DNA of 35,150 nt from Prevotella sp. (GTDB lineage: Bacteria > Bacteroidota > Bacteroidia > Bacteroidales > Bacteroidaceae): contig JAFSNR010000144.1 of the NCBI GenBank assembly GCA_017443345.1, positions 1 through 35,150 on the forward strand, in the 5' to 3' direction. How positions within the stretch are numbered: position 1 is the first letter of the stretch; each line of letters begins with the position of its first letter. A program made the translations under genes and the position numbers. Below the pieces are notes generated by a model. It made no database searches and was not told the DNA's origin. It worked only from the letters and a program-made list of their open reading frames with translations. This document shows, piece by piece, positions 29,353 through 35,150 of the stretch.

Positions 29353-31014
29353 TTAACCTCCGACATCGAAGCCGCCTGACTCAACCTGTACTACCTTGAG
29401 GGTAGCGATGGTTGTACCATTGCTCTTGATGGCGAGCTCGCCAGCAGAGCCGCTGCTGTAGGTGAACGTCAGCAGACCTGTTGCAGGCGTGTAGGAAATG
29501 TTGGAGAACGTACCAGTTACCTGCTCGAAATCTGATGTCGACAGATCGTCGAGATTCTCGCCCTGCAGATATACGCTAAAGGAGGGGTTACCAGTCTGCG
29601 AGGCAGTCGTCTCGAAGCTCTGCGTAGCAGCCTCGGTCGAACCCAGTTTGTAACCTGTCAACGTGACATTCGAGGTCACTGCCACGAGCGCAGCCGTAAA
29701 GATGTAGTTGCCACCCCAGGCAATCTTGAAGTCACCCTCCTGAGCGTTACTGATGGTCGCAGCAATCAGCGTGTTGCTCTGACTGGTGATCACGATCGTA
29801 GAGCCAGCAGGCAGGGTGAAGTCGGCAACCGTGAGGTTGGTCAGCCCAGTACCAGCAATCTGGATGGCGTAGTTGCTACCAGCCGTGATGTTGGTGGTAC
29901 CACCGTTCAAGAGGGCGTCGCCATTGGCGGTAACAGAGCTGACGATGACATTAGCGGCCTCGCCAAACGACATGTTATAGGTACTGGCTGCATGGGTGTC
30001 ATCCTTCACGCTGACTGGATAATTACCCGATACCGACGGCGTGAAGTTCACAGTCAGGTAGGCAGCGTTGACCGCGCTTGGAGTAACGACCGTGTTACCG
30101 ATCTTCACCTCTGTTGCATCAGTCAGGTTGTATCCCCAGATGCGAATCTTCTTAGCCACGCCAGCCTCGAACTTCACGGTTCCACCAGGAGCGACGGGAA
30201 CGTCATCGACCGACACGGCAGAGATCTGCGGGCCCTCTGCGAGAGCAGCGAAGCTGCGCTCCACGATGATGTTGTGGTCGCTGTCCTCTACGGTGATCTT
30301 CTTGATAGCCACCAGCTCGGGATGGAAGTTCATGATCTTCTTCAGATAGACACGAATCTGCCCGTACTGCTGATTGATCAGAGCGCCGGCGGGACTGCCG
30401 ACAAGAACGGTGTTGCCCTCAGCGTCATAACCCTCAAGCACAACCGGAACCGATCCGACGAAGTCCTTTGACAGGCGCGAACCGTTAATCACGATGACCT
30501 CTGCAGGATCAGGGATGGCATACGAACGGCCTGCGTTCATGCCAATGAGGCTGCTTCCACGAGCAAACGACATGCTGCGAACGGTGATAGCACCCTGTGC
30601 CACATAGCCCTCTTCGTCCACTGTCGTAGAGATGGCCGTGCTGGCTATCATCTGCTTCAACTCTGAATCGGGGAGGAAACGGATCACGACGTTGCGCAGG
30701 TTCTGCGAGAAGTTCGCTGTGAACTCGCTTTCGTCAGCGGCTGACTTGGCGCGGACGCCGATAGAGAACGTACCCAGATTAGGAATCTGAACGGAGTGAC
30801 CGTTGAGTACGAAGTAGTTCATGGCATCGAACAATGCCTCCATAGCCATTTCGATGCTTGACTCAGGCACAGCAGCAGCCTTGGCTGCGTAGCTGATAAT
30901 TGAAGCGTAGGGGATGGTGCTGTAGCGATCAGCCTGACCTACCAACTTCTCACTGCCGTTAAAGGCAATACGACGTGCCTTGTAACCGATGTTGATTTGA
31001 CCTTTCTTAGACAT
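29353..31014 (-). CDS. HU-HIG protein fused to several Ig-like domains
   Basis: A 553-residue protein. Residues 1-125 form an HU-like domain of the HU-HIG clade (YAAKAAAVPESSIEMAMEALFDAMNYFVLNGHSVQIPNLGTFSI). The remaining ~430 residues are beta-rich Ig/TIG-like repeats. The segment at ~265-345 looks like an IPT/TIG fold (IRIWGYNLTDATEVKIGNTVV), and two or three more follow, ending GGFDVGG. There is no signal peptide, so it is presumably cytoplasmic, which is unusual for Ig repeats. Comparative work on HU-HIG proteins predicted roles in chromosome organisation or conflict; none is proven. It is cotranscribed with the shorter HU-HIG gene 18 bases upstream. Confidence 0.85.
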   Translation of the reverse strand: MSKKGQINIGYKARRIAFNGSEKLVGQADRYSTIPYASIISYAAKAAAVPESSIEMAMEALFDAMNYFVLNGHSVQIPNLGTFSIGVRAKSAADESEFTANFSQNLRNVVIRFLPDSELKQMIASTAISTTVDEEGYVAQGAITVRSMSFARGSSLIGMNAGRSYAIPDPAEVIVINGSRLSKDFVGSVPVVLEGYDAEGNTVLVGSPAGALINQQYGQIRVYLKKIMNFHPELVAIKKITVEDSDHNIIVERSFAALAEGPQISAVSVDDVPVAPGGTVKFEAGVAKKIRIWGYNLTDATEVKIGNTVVTPSAVNAAYLTVNFTPSVSGNYPVSVKDDTHAASTYNMSFGEAANVIVSSVTANGDALLNGGTTNITAGSNYAIQIAGTGLTNLTVADFTLPAGSTIVITSQSNTLIAATISNAQEGDFKIAWGGNYIFTAALVAVTSNVTLTGYKLGSTEAATQSFETTASQTGNPSFSVYLQGENLDDLSTSDFEQVTGTFSNISYTPATGLLTFTYSSGSAGELAIKSNGTTIATLKVVQVESGGFDVGG

Positions 31015-31032
31015 AACTGTAACATTTAAAGA

Positions 31033-31413
31033 TTAAACCTCAGTCTCGATGCGCATAGCTGCGATGGCATCCTTGATCTCCTTGGAGGGAGTGAAGCCAA
31101 TCGAAACTCGCTTAACGAGATTTGCATTTACCTGCTCTGCATCGGTTGCAGCCTTCTGCGAACTGCGGATGCCCAGGATACCAAACTTGCCCAGGTCGAC
31201 GTGGTGACCGTTGAGCACGAAATAAGAGATAGCCTCGCGCATTGCCAGGGTGCAAGCACGGAGGGTAGACTCAGGAATGTGAGATGACTGGGCTGCATAG
31301 CTGGTCAGCTCATCCTGCTTGACTGTCGAATAGCGGACAGCCTTGGCAACTACGCGGTTCTGATTGATCACCGCGATGCGCTGCATCTTTCCTTTAACTT
31401 TGATTTGAGCCAT
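31033..31413 (-). CDS. HU-HIG family DNA-binding protein (single domain)
   Basis: A 126-residue HU-like protein, longer than housekeeping HU (91 residues) and of the HU-HIG type: YAAQSSHIPESTLRACTLAMREAISYFVLNGHHVDLGKFGILGI, then VKRVSIGFTPSKEIKDAI. It aligns along its length with the N-terminal domain of the next gene, suggesting a duplication, and the two may form a heterodimer. The promoter TACCTTTG lies at 31464-31457, with a GTGT/ACAC dyad just upstream that could be an operator. Confidence 0.85.
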   Translation of the reverse strand: MAQIKVKGKMQRIAVINQNRVVAKAVRYSTVKQDELTSYAAQSSHIPESTLRACTLAMREAISYFVLNGHHVDLGKFGILGIRSSQKAATDAEQVNANLVKRVSIGFTPSKEIKDAIAAMRIETEV

Positions 31414-31456
31414 AATTTGAAATTTTTAAAAACGTTGAACAAAAATGAAAGCACTG

Positions 31457-31480
31457 CAAAGGTAATGTGTTCGCACACAG
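31457..31480 (-). promoter_or_regulatory. Promoter and dyad of HU-HIG operon
   Basis: TACCTTTG on the minus strand at 31464-31457, 44 bases from the start codon. GTGTGCGAACAC (12 bases, GTGT/ACAC arms) overlaps the -33 region and could be a protein-binding site. Confidence 0.6.
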
Positions 31481-31577
31481 TTTTCCAAATCTTTTCTGGG
31501 AAAAAATCGAAAACATGCAAAATTGGCTGCAAAAATTTGCAGGAAAGCGATTTCACCTATCTTTATAAGGATTTACC

Positions 31578-31709
31578 GGTTAACTGGTTTCTTCTTTTCA
31601 GTTAAGAGATTTTTTGCTAGCAGTTAAGTATTTCCTTTTTTTTAGTTAAGGCAAATCCTCCTGGTAGTCCTACCTGATTGTTATACAAGTTAAGAAAATC
31701 GGGTCTCAC
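31578..31709 (+). repeat. Heptamer AGTTAAG repeated with exact 22-bp phasing (iteron-like)
   Basis: AGTTAAG begins at 31600, 31622, 31644 and 31688. A variant GGTTAAC begins at 31578, and the sixth slot (31666) holds a degenerate AGTCCTA. All are exactly 22 bases apart, about two helical turns, so proteins bound at each would sit on one face of the DNA. Spacers are mostly T-rich. This resembles plasmid iterons or a regulator array. No Rep gene is in the window. Confidence 0.85.
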
Positions 31710-31744
31710 GGGTCTCTCGGGTCTCAGGTCTCAACGGTCTCATG
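31701..31744 (+). repeat. 9-bp GGTCTC array (copy B, inverted)
   Basis: GGGTCTCAC, GGGTCTCTC, GGGTCTCA, GGTCTCAAC and GGTCTCATG follow each other. It is inverted relative to the arrays at 29243 and 31862. With the latter it forms a long-range inverted repeat around the AT-rich core. Confidence 0.85.
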
Positions 31745-31861
31745 ATCCTCACGCGAAAATATTTAGATTATTATTATATATATATCTTTGATTATTATTA
31801 TAATATATAATAAAAAATAAATAGGTACGCGTAAATTCAATACCGAAAAATTTACGTGTTT
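31745..31861. other. AT-rich core with direct and inverted boxes
   Basis: About 115 bases, strongly AT-rich from 31756 to 31824. GATTATTATTATA occurs twice (31766 and 31790, 24 bases apart). ACGCGAAAAT (31751), ACGCGTAAAT (31827) and an inverted ACACGTAAAT (31859-31850) form three related boxes; the last two make a hairpin. No gene fits here. Such DNA is easily melted and would suit an origin, promoter or recombination site. Confidence 0.7.
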
Positions 31862-31895
31862 GTGAGACCTTTGAGACCAGAGACCCGTGAGACCA
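31862..31895 (-). repeat. 9-bp GGTCTC array (copy C)
   Basis: On the plus strand GTGAGACC, TTTGAGACC, AGAGACCC and GTGAGACC. It is nearly identical over 34 bases to the array at 29243-29276 and inverted relative to 31701-31744. Confidence 0.85.
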
Positions 31896-31957
31896 CTAAT
31901 TTCCAGCCTGCTGTTGACCATTGGGTAGAATTAGCACAGAAGCGACTCATTGTGCTA

Positions 31958-32102
31958 TAAAAATTTAGGGCGTGCATCACTGCATACCCTAAATATCCTG
32001 CTTCATAATCTTTTTTGTGTGCATGAAAAGCACAAAACACAAAAACAAATAAAGAGGTGGTGCATCACTGCAGCTTTACAAATTAAAAAAAATTCATAAT
32101 GT
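31958..32102 (-). ncRNA. Candidate small RNA ending in a hairpin terminator
   Basis: A TACCTTTG box at 32116-32109 would start a minus-strand transcript near 32102. About 110 bases on, ATTTAGGG and CCCTAAAT (31963-31994), with inner TGCA/TGCA arms, form a near-perfect hairpin followed by TTTTTAT, a good intrinsic terminator. No convincing reading frame lies between. The 13-mer TGCAGTGATGCAC occurs both in the 5' part (32073-32061) and in the terminator stem (31984-31972). The first part of the unit is duplicated in the second direct repeat at 33414. Confidence 0.5.
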
Positions 32103-32157
32103 CGGCTGCAAAGGTAGTATAATTCGAGCTAATCTCCAAATTTTACCCGAATTATTT
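32038..32157 (+). repeat. ~120-bp direct repeat R1
   Basis: R1 starts at CACAAAAACAAATAAAGAGG and ends around CCCGAATTATTTT. It matches 33414-33537 at roughly 90% by eye, nearly perfectly over the first ~80 bases. It carries a minus-strand TACCTTTG box (32116-32109). Its right end abuts the truncated methyltransferase. Confidence 0.9.
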
Positions 32158-32158
32158 T

Positions 32159-32536
32159 GTGTTAGACCCTTTTGCTGGAAGTAGTACCACAGGAATAGCA
32201 GCTAACCTTTTGGGTCGCAGATTCCTTGGCATAGAACGTGAAGAAGATTTTGCCGCCATTAGCAAAGCTCGCCGCGAAGAAATTGAGGATGCTAAGACGT
32301 ATGCAACTTATCGTAGGAAGATTCCTGACATTGTAAAGGCAGAGGATACGCAGACAGATTGCTTTTTCTGTCGCGAAGAAATAGAAGAAAGACTGCCTTT
32401 CTTGGAGGATTAACCGAGTGGTCCGATACTTTACAACGTTGAAGCCGATACCGATGTGCGTCTACTCAATCATCAAGAAGAGCGCGGAACCTATTGGATA
32501 AAGAAATACGAAGAGGTCATCAAGGCGTTTGAGTAA
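32159..32536 (+). pseudogene. DNA methyltransferase C-terminal remnant with in-frame stop
   Basis: The frame opens at repeat R1 with LDPFAGSSTTGIAANLLGRRFLGIERE, the AdoMet-binding motif (DPFAGSGTT) of N6-adenine/N4-cytosine methyltransferases. In beta-class enzymes this lies near the C-terminus. The upstream part with the catalytic (D/S)PPY motif is absent. A TAA at 32411-32413 interrupts the frame, but the same frame continues without a further stop through PSGPILYNVEADTDVRLLN to a second stop at 32534-32536 and reads like a genuine C-terminal tail. So the gene has lost its 5' half and acquired a nonsense codon. Confidence 0.75.
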
Positions 32537-32594
32537 AAATTGTCGCATTTTGTGTTAAAATTGCAAGAAAAATATATCTTTTTTGGCAAAATAC

Positions 32595-32625
32595 TTTGAA
32601 ATTTGACAGAAATGATATAATTTTG
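32595..32625 (+). promoter_or_regulatory. Promoter of AbiEi-like antitoxin gene
   Basis: TTTG at 32595-32598 and TAATTTTG at 32618-32625, 19 bases apart, lie 18 bases before the ATG at 32644. The gene is thus expressed independently of the methyltransferase remnant. AbiEi proteins usually repress their own promoter, so an operator may overlap. Confidence 0.65.
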
Positions 32626-32643
32626 CGGCGGAAATTCTGATTT

Positions 32644-33384
32644 ATGACAGCATCTGAGGCTATATTGAACTATGCAGTGAGGCAAGGAGGCATTTTCCAC
32701 AGAAAAGACCTCTTGCTTGATATTTCCCGTCAACAGACGGGAATAAAGGATAGTGCCATAACCCTACAGATTAATCGTATGATTGCCTCTGGCATCCTTC
32801 GTAGAATAGGACGTGGTAAGTATGAATTACCCCAAAATGGTTTACCTGAATATGTATATCAGCCATCGGAAGAGGAGAAAAGTATTTTCACGAAGCTTAA
32901 ACAACAGTTTCCGTTCCTCGACATGTGCATCTGGAGTCCAAGGGTACTTGCTTCATTTATGCTTCATGTGCCAGACATCGGCTACACCTTTGTTGATGTG
33001 GAAAAGGACGGCATGGAAACTGTTTTCCATGCTTTGCAAGATATGGAACTGGGAAGAAACATTTTACTAGCTCCCTCACTTACGGATTGCGAACGCTACC
33101 TGACAGGCTCTGACGCCATCGTTGTTCGTCAGTTGATAGGCCAGTCTCCTCTGACAGTAGTAGATGGCTGCATAGTTCCACGTATCGAGAAAATCCTCGT
33201 AGATGTTATTGGTGATAACGAATTGTTCTTTGCCAGCGGCTCAGAGACATACAATGTTTATGGATTTGCCTTTGAAAGGAATTGTATCAACAAAAGCAAA
33301 TTATTAAGATACGCCTCCCGCCGTAATAGAAAAGAGAAAGTAGAACAAATCATTCAAACAATAGAAAATGATCAATCCCAATAG
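32644..33384 (+). CDS. AbiEi-like antitoxin (DUF6577-type)
   Basis: A 246-residue protein with an N-terminal winged helix (residues ~1-65: MTASEAILNYAVRQGGIFHR, ITLQINRMIASGILRRIGRGKYEL) and a C-terminal domain of the type found in AbiEi/DUF6577 antitoxins. In AbiE systems AbiEi represses the operon and neutralises the nucleotidyltransferase toxin AbiEii, which blocks phage growth. The partner gene starts inside its 3' end but is truncated at repeat R2 (see 33368), so this antitoxin is an orphan. The reading frame itself looks intact. Confidence 0.7.
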   Translation: MTASEAILNYAVRQGGIFHRKDLLLDISRQQTGIKDSAITLQINRMIASGILRRIGRGKYELPQNGLPEYVYQPSEEEKSIFTKLKQQFPFLDMCIWSPRVLASFMLHVPDIGYTFVDVEKDGMETVFHALQDMELGRNILLAPSLTDCERYLTGSDAIVVRQLIGQSPLTVVDGCIVPRIEKILVDVIGDNELFFASGSETYNVYGFAFERNCINKSKLLRYASRRNRKEKVEQIIQTIENDQSQ

Positions 33385-33541
33385 TAGGTCACTTAAGTGG
33401 ATAACAGAGGCAGCACAAAAACAAATAAAGAGGTGGTGCATCACTGCAGCTTTACAAATTAAAAAAAAATTTCATAATGTCGGCTGCAAAGGTAATACAT
33501 TTCGGGCGAATTTCCAAATTTTCCCGAATTATTTTTTTTAA
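33368..33541 (+). pseudogene. AbiEii-like toxin gene truncated at repeat R2
   Basis: An ATG overlapping the last 17 bases of the antitoxin gene starts MINPNSRSLKWITEAA, which looks like the N-terminus of AbiEii nucleotidyltransferases (MIxxxSxxxxWI). At about codon 16 the sequence becomes direct repeat R2, and the frame then reads meaningless repeat-derived residues to a stop at 33541. The nucleotidyltransferase motifs (GSxxx and DxD) are absent. The overlap is the usual AbiEi-AbiEii coupling, so the toxin was once complete. Confidence 0.65.
33414..33537 (+). repeat. ~120-bp direct repeat R2
   Basis: Second copy of the 32038-32157 repeat, with a minus-strand TACCTTTG box at 33494-33487. Just beyond it on the plus strand is TATCTTTG at 33557-33564, so this copy looks like a native divergent promoter region. 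Confidence 0.9.
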
Positions 33542-33556
33542 TTACATAAAAATGTG

Positions 33557-33564
33557 TATCTTTG
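33557..33564 (+). promoter_or_regulatory. Promoter of leader ORF and downstream genes
   Basis: TATCTTTG 5 bases before the ATG at 33570, giving a nearly leaderless start. No terminator was seen before the genes at 33771 and 34289. Confidence 0.65.
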
Positions 33565-33569
33565 CAACT

Positions 33570-33662
33570 ATGAAAACGAAAAACCTATACACGAATATCA
33601 GGCTACTAATGTGTAATACGTTGGTTGCCAACACATTATACCCCCCCCCAATTTTTAAATAG
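33570..33662 (+). CDS. Short leader ORF with a nine-C tract
   Basis: A 30-residue frame (MKTKNLYTNIRLLMCNTLVA, then NTLYPPPIFK) starts right after the promoter. C9 at 33641-33649 encodes the Pro run. With one C fewer, the frame would continue for about 42 more codons and stop at a TGA that overlaps the ATG of the next gene (33771). No family is recognised. It could be a leader peptide, a slippage-controlled ORF or a chance frame. Confidence 0.4.
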   Translation: MKTKNLYTNIRLLMCNTLVANTLYPPPIFK

Positions 33663-33770
33663 ACGTAAAATACTTACATCCACCGCTTGCGTGGAATGTT
33701 CTCCTGCTGCCATTGGCTACGGCCTTTGTTGGCGGGCTTTATCGTGTTTCACCCTCAGATTGATAAAACT

Positions 33771-34223
33771 ATGAAATTCAAGTACATGTATCATCCAAAC
33801 GATGATGAGGAAGATTACAGACTAGGCACATCCTACAAGGGTAAGGTAAGTAGGCTCATCCTCACACAAAACAATCATCCGAGAGCTGTTGAAGTAGAGT
33901 TTCCCGACGGCAAAGTCACTACGGTTCACCGGAGAAGCTTCGAAGTGTCCGGTTCAGCCATCGATTTTTATCCCAAGGGAGTATCTATCACACTCAAGAA
34001 AGTGGGCTATATGGCTGATCGTCGTATAACGAAGTGGGTTATCATTCGCCCCCTCAAGTATGACCTATATGAAAATGAAGGGATTCAACAGTTGCAAGAT
34101 GAAAAGCTGGTAAAGGCTGGTGCCACTAAGAAATACAACCCCATAGCGCCACCATCAAGCAAGGAACCACCTTCGATAACGTCCAGGCTCATTAAAGTAA
34201 TCAATCATATTTTCGCCCGCTAA
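33771..34223 (+). CDS. Hypothetical protein
   Basis: A 150-residue, basic, soluble protein beginning MKFKYMYHPNDDEEDYRLG. It has a beta-rich middle (VEVEFPDGKVTTVHRRSFEV, ITLKKVGYM) and a Pro/Ser-rich linker (IAPPSSKEPPS) before a short basic C-terminus. No known domain is recognised. The frame is open back to 33687 (TTG), but the ATG at 33771 is preferred because the upstream part reads as non-protein-like sequence. It is followed by a coiled-coil gene after 65 bases. Confidence 0.6.
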   Translation: MKFKYMYHPNDDEEDYRLGTSYKGKVSRLILTQNNHPRAVEVEFPDGKVTTVHRRSFEVSGSAIDFYPKGVSITLKKVGYMADRRITKWVIIRPLKYDLYENEGIQQLQDEKLVKAGATKKYNPIAPPSSKEPPSITSRLIKVINHIFAR

Positions 34224-34288
34224 GTGCTGGTTGGCTATCTGCTGAAAGTGGTGTTGGTGAATAAAGAAACTAGTGAAAAGAAAAAAAT

Positions 34289-34798
34289 ATGGGATCAGTA
34301 TTAAGAGAATCCATCGATTATAAGCAGAAATACTCGGATGCTCGGCTTGAGCTAATCGATACAAAGGCCCGACTGGCTACGATCGAGCAGATGTATTGGA
34401 AACAACAGAAGGCGATGAATGACGATCAGGCAGATCAAGAGAACTACAAAGAGCTCTATCTGGCTGCGAAACAAAAGAACGAAGAGCTGAGGAGAATCAT
34501 AGACCAGCAAGAGATCGGCCCTCTGAACTATAAGGAAATGTATGAATCGGCAGTTCGCGACGAAAGGAAGATGCGTAAAGAGCTGACCCAGGAAGTCGAG
34601 AAATATAAGGCCAAATACGAAAAGGCGAAGGAGGAACTTGCCAATAAAAAGAAACCGGTGAAAGCCAAGAAGCCCAAGCCTTCGCCCAGCAAAACAGAGA
34701 TAAAGCTCAGAGGCAGAGTTGAAAGCCTCCAGAATCTCCTGAAGCGCTATAAAGAAGAAGGCCTTAAAGCGCTCTTGAACTCTGACATTACAATTTAA
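34289..34798 (+). CDS. Coiled-coil hypothetical protein
   Basis: A 169-residue, highly charged protein predicted to be mostly coiled coil: residues ~10-125 are rich in Glu, Lys, Gln and Ala with heptad-like spacing. NYKELYLAAKQKNEEL and NYKEMYESAVRDERKM look like two copies of a ~30-residue unit. A Lys/Pro-rich hinge (KKPVKAKKPKPSPSK) leads to a last short helix. No membrane segment or enzyme motif is visible. It may be structural or an adaptor; family not recognised. Confidence 0.65.
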   Translation: MGSVLRESIDYKQKYSDARLELIDTKARLATIEQMYWKQQKAMNDDQADQENYKELYLAAKQKNEELRRIIDQQEIGPLNYKEMYESAVRDERKMRKELTQEVEKYKAKYEKAKEELANKKKPVKAKKPKPSPSKTEIKLRGRVESLQNLLKRYKEEGLKALLNSDITI

Positions 34799-34809
34799 AA
34801 ATTAGCGAT

Positions 34810-35150
34810 ATGAAAAAACTATTTACTCTGTTTCTTTTGATGCTTCTGCCAGTAATTGCAATGGCAGAAGGAGATGATCCTGTCTTGATTGATGGAATTT
34901 GTTATAAATTGATTACTAAAGGTAATGTGGCTGAACTTGTCGCAAATCCTGATTCAAAATACACTGGTGATATTGCGATACCGTCATCTGTTACATATGA
35001 AGGATCAGTGTATTCTGTAGAAAAGATCTGTGATTATGCTTTCCATAATTCTACGGGTATATCCTCAGTAACAATTCCCAGCAGTATTAAGTCTATTGGC
35101 AATACAGCATTCCCTTATAACCTTCCCTCTTTGACCATAACTGATATTCG
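34810..35150 (+). CDS. BspA-like leucine-rich-repeat protein (5' part)
   Basis: The gene runs off the right edge. It starts with a signal peptide (MKKLFTLFLLMLLPVIAMAE), then a short N-terminal module (IDGICYKLITKGNVAEL), then LRR_5-type repeats: IAIPSSVTYEGSVYSVEKICDYAF and SVTIPSSIKSIGNTAF. These TpA/BspA-type repeats are common in Bacteroidales surface and secreted adhesins, often sorted by a C-terminal type IX signal, which would lie outside this window. Confidence 0.85.
   Translation, partial: MKKLFTLFLLMLLPVIAMAEGDDPVLIDGICYKLITKGNVAELVANPDSKYTGDIAIPSSVTYEGSVYSVEKICDYAFHNSTGISSVTIPSSIKSIGNTAFPYNLPSLTITDI

Noticed and set aside
31578-31744. CRISPR array
   Set aside because: The conserved unit is only 7 bases, with T-rich low-complexity spacers of 15 bases and no cas genes; phased binding sites fit better.
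31852-32040. 62-codon minus-strand frame through the hairpin and array C
   Set aside because: It crosses a terminator hairpin and the 9-bp repeat, and the residues over the array simply translate the repeat; a non-coding unit is more likely, though a peptide is not excluded.
33540-34226. Mobile element or integrase beside repeat R2
   Set aside because: No transposase, integrase or tRNA site is visible; the repeats alone do not show a transposon.

Overview
The window looks like a chromosomal segment of a gut-type Bacteroidales bacterium, most likely Prevotella or a close relative. The evidence is: Bacteroidota-style promoters (a -7 box TAnnTTTG shortly upstream of many starts), A-rich leaders in place of Shine-Dalgarno sites, lipoprotein signals of the type seen in Prevotella, a HU / small basic protein / RNase G operon, HU-HIG proteins, a smalltalk-type peptide and a BspA-like leucine-rich-repeat protein at the right edge. 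No rRNA, tRNA or CRISPR array was seen.

Layout. 1-3.5 kb: a short-chain dehydrogenase remnant, a PheC-like periplasmic solute-binding protein, an acyltransferase-3 membrane protein and a divergent, very short AraC-type regulator. 3.5-5.9 kb: a minus-strand operon with a histidine-decarboxylase-like PLP enzyme, a possible 52-aa protein and a DUF3089 alpha/beta-hydrolase lipoprotein. 6-10.8 kb: two clusters of exported or lipid-anchored proteins of poorly known function (NTF2/DUF3828-like, YARHG) on either side of a flavodoxin-DUF2023 pair, with a truncated gene start at the end. 10.8-14.2 kb: a minus-strand operon of GNAT acetyltransferase, GH43 glycosidase, secreted DUF362 protein and zinc-ribbon protein. 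Divergent from it, 14.3-18.3 kb, is a GH2 beta-galactosidase translationally coupled to an SGNH esterase. Together these form a glycan-degradation locus without SusC/SusD genes.

18.3-24.1 kb (minus strand): an endonuclease/exonuclease/phosphatase-family membrane protein behind a soluble hybrid histidine kinase, then the HU - small basic protein - RNase G - GT2 glycosyltransferase operon. 24.2-28.9 kb (plus strand): pyruvate kinase, EttA and an L,D-transpeptidase lipoprotein, followed by the C-terminal stub of a second SGNH hydrolase and a strong terminator.

29.1-35.1 kb is the accessory part. A minus-strand operon encodes two HU-HIG proteins, one fused to several Ig-like domains, followed by a smalltalk-like peptide with no clear start codon. 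Upstream lies about 745 bp of gene-free, highly structured DNA: a heptamer repeated with exact 22-bp phasing, two opposed 9-bp-period GGTCTC arrays around a very AT-rich core, inverted boxes and a possible small-RNA unit. Two ~120-bp direct repeats then bracket a defence-gene scrap: a methyltransferase C-terminus with an in-frame stop, an intact AbiEi-like antitoxin gene, and an AbiEii-like toxin gene cut off after about 15 codons at the repeat. Beyond the second repeat come a short leader ORF with a nine-C tract, two hypothetical genes and the start of a leucine-rich-repeat surface protein.

The best candidate for an undescribed system is the HU-HIG locus with its iteron-like, AT-rich upstream region (31.4-32.2 kb). 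The neighbouring repeat-bracketed AbiE/methyltransferase remnant suggests that this site has taken up and lost DNA.
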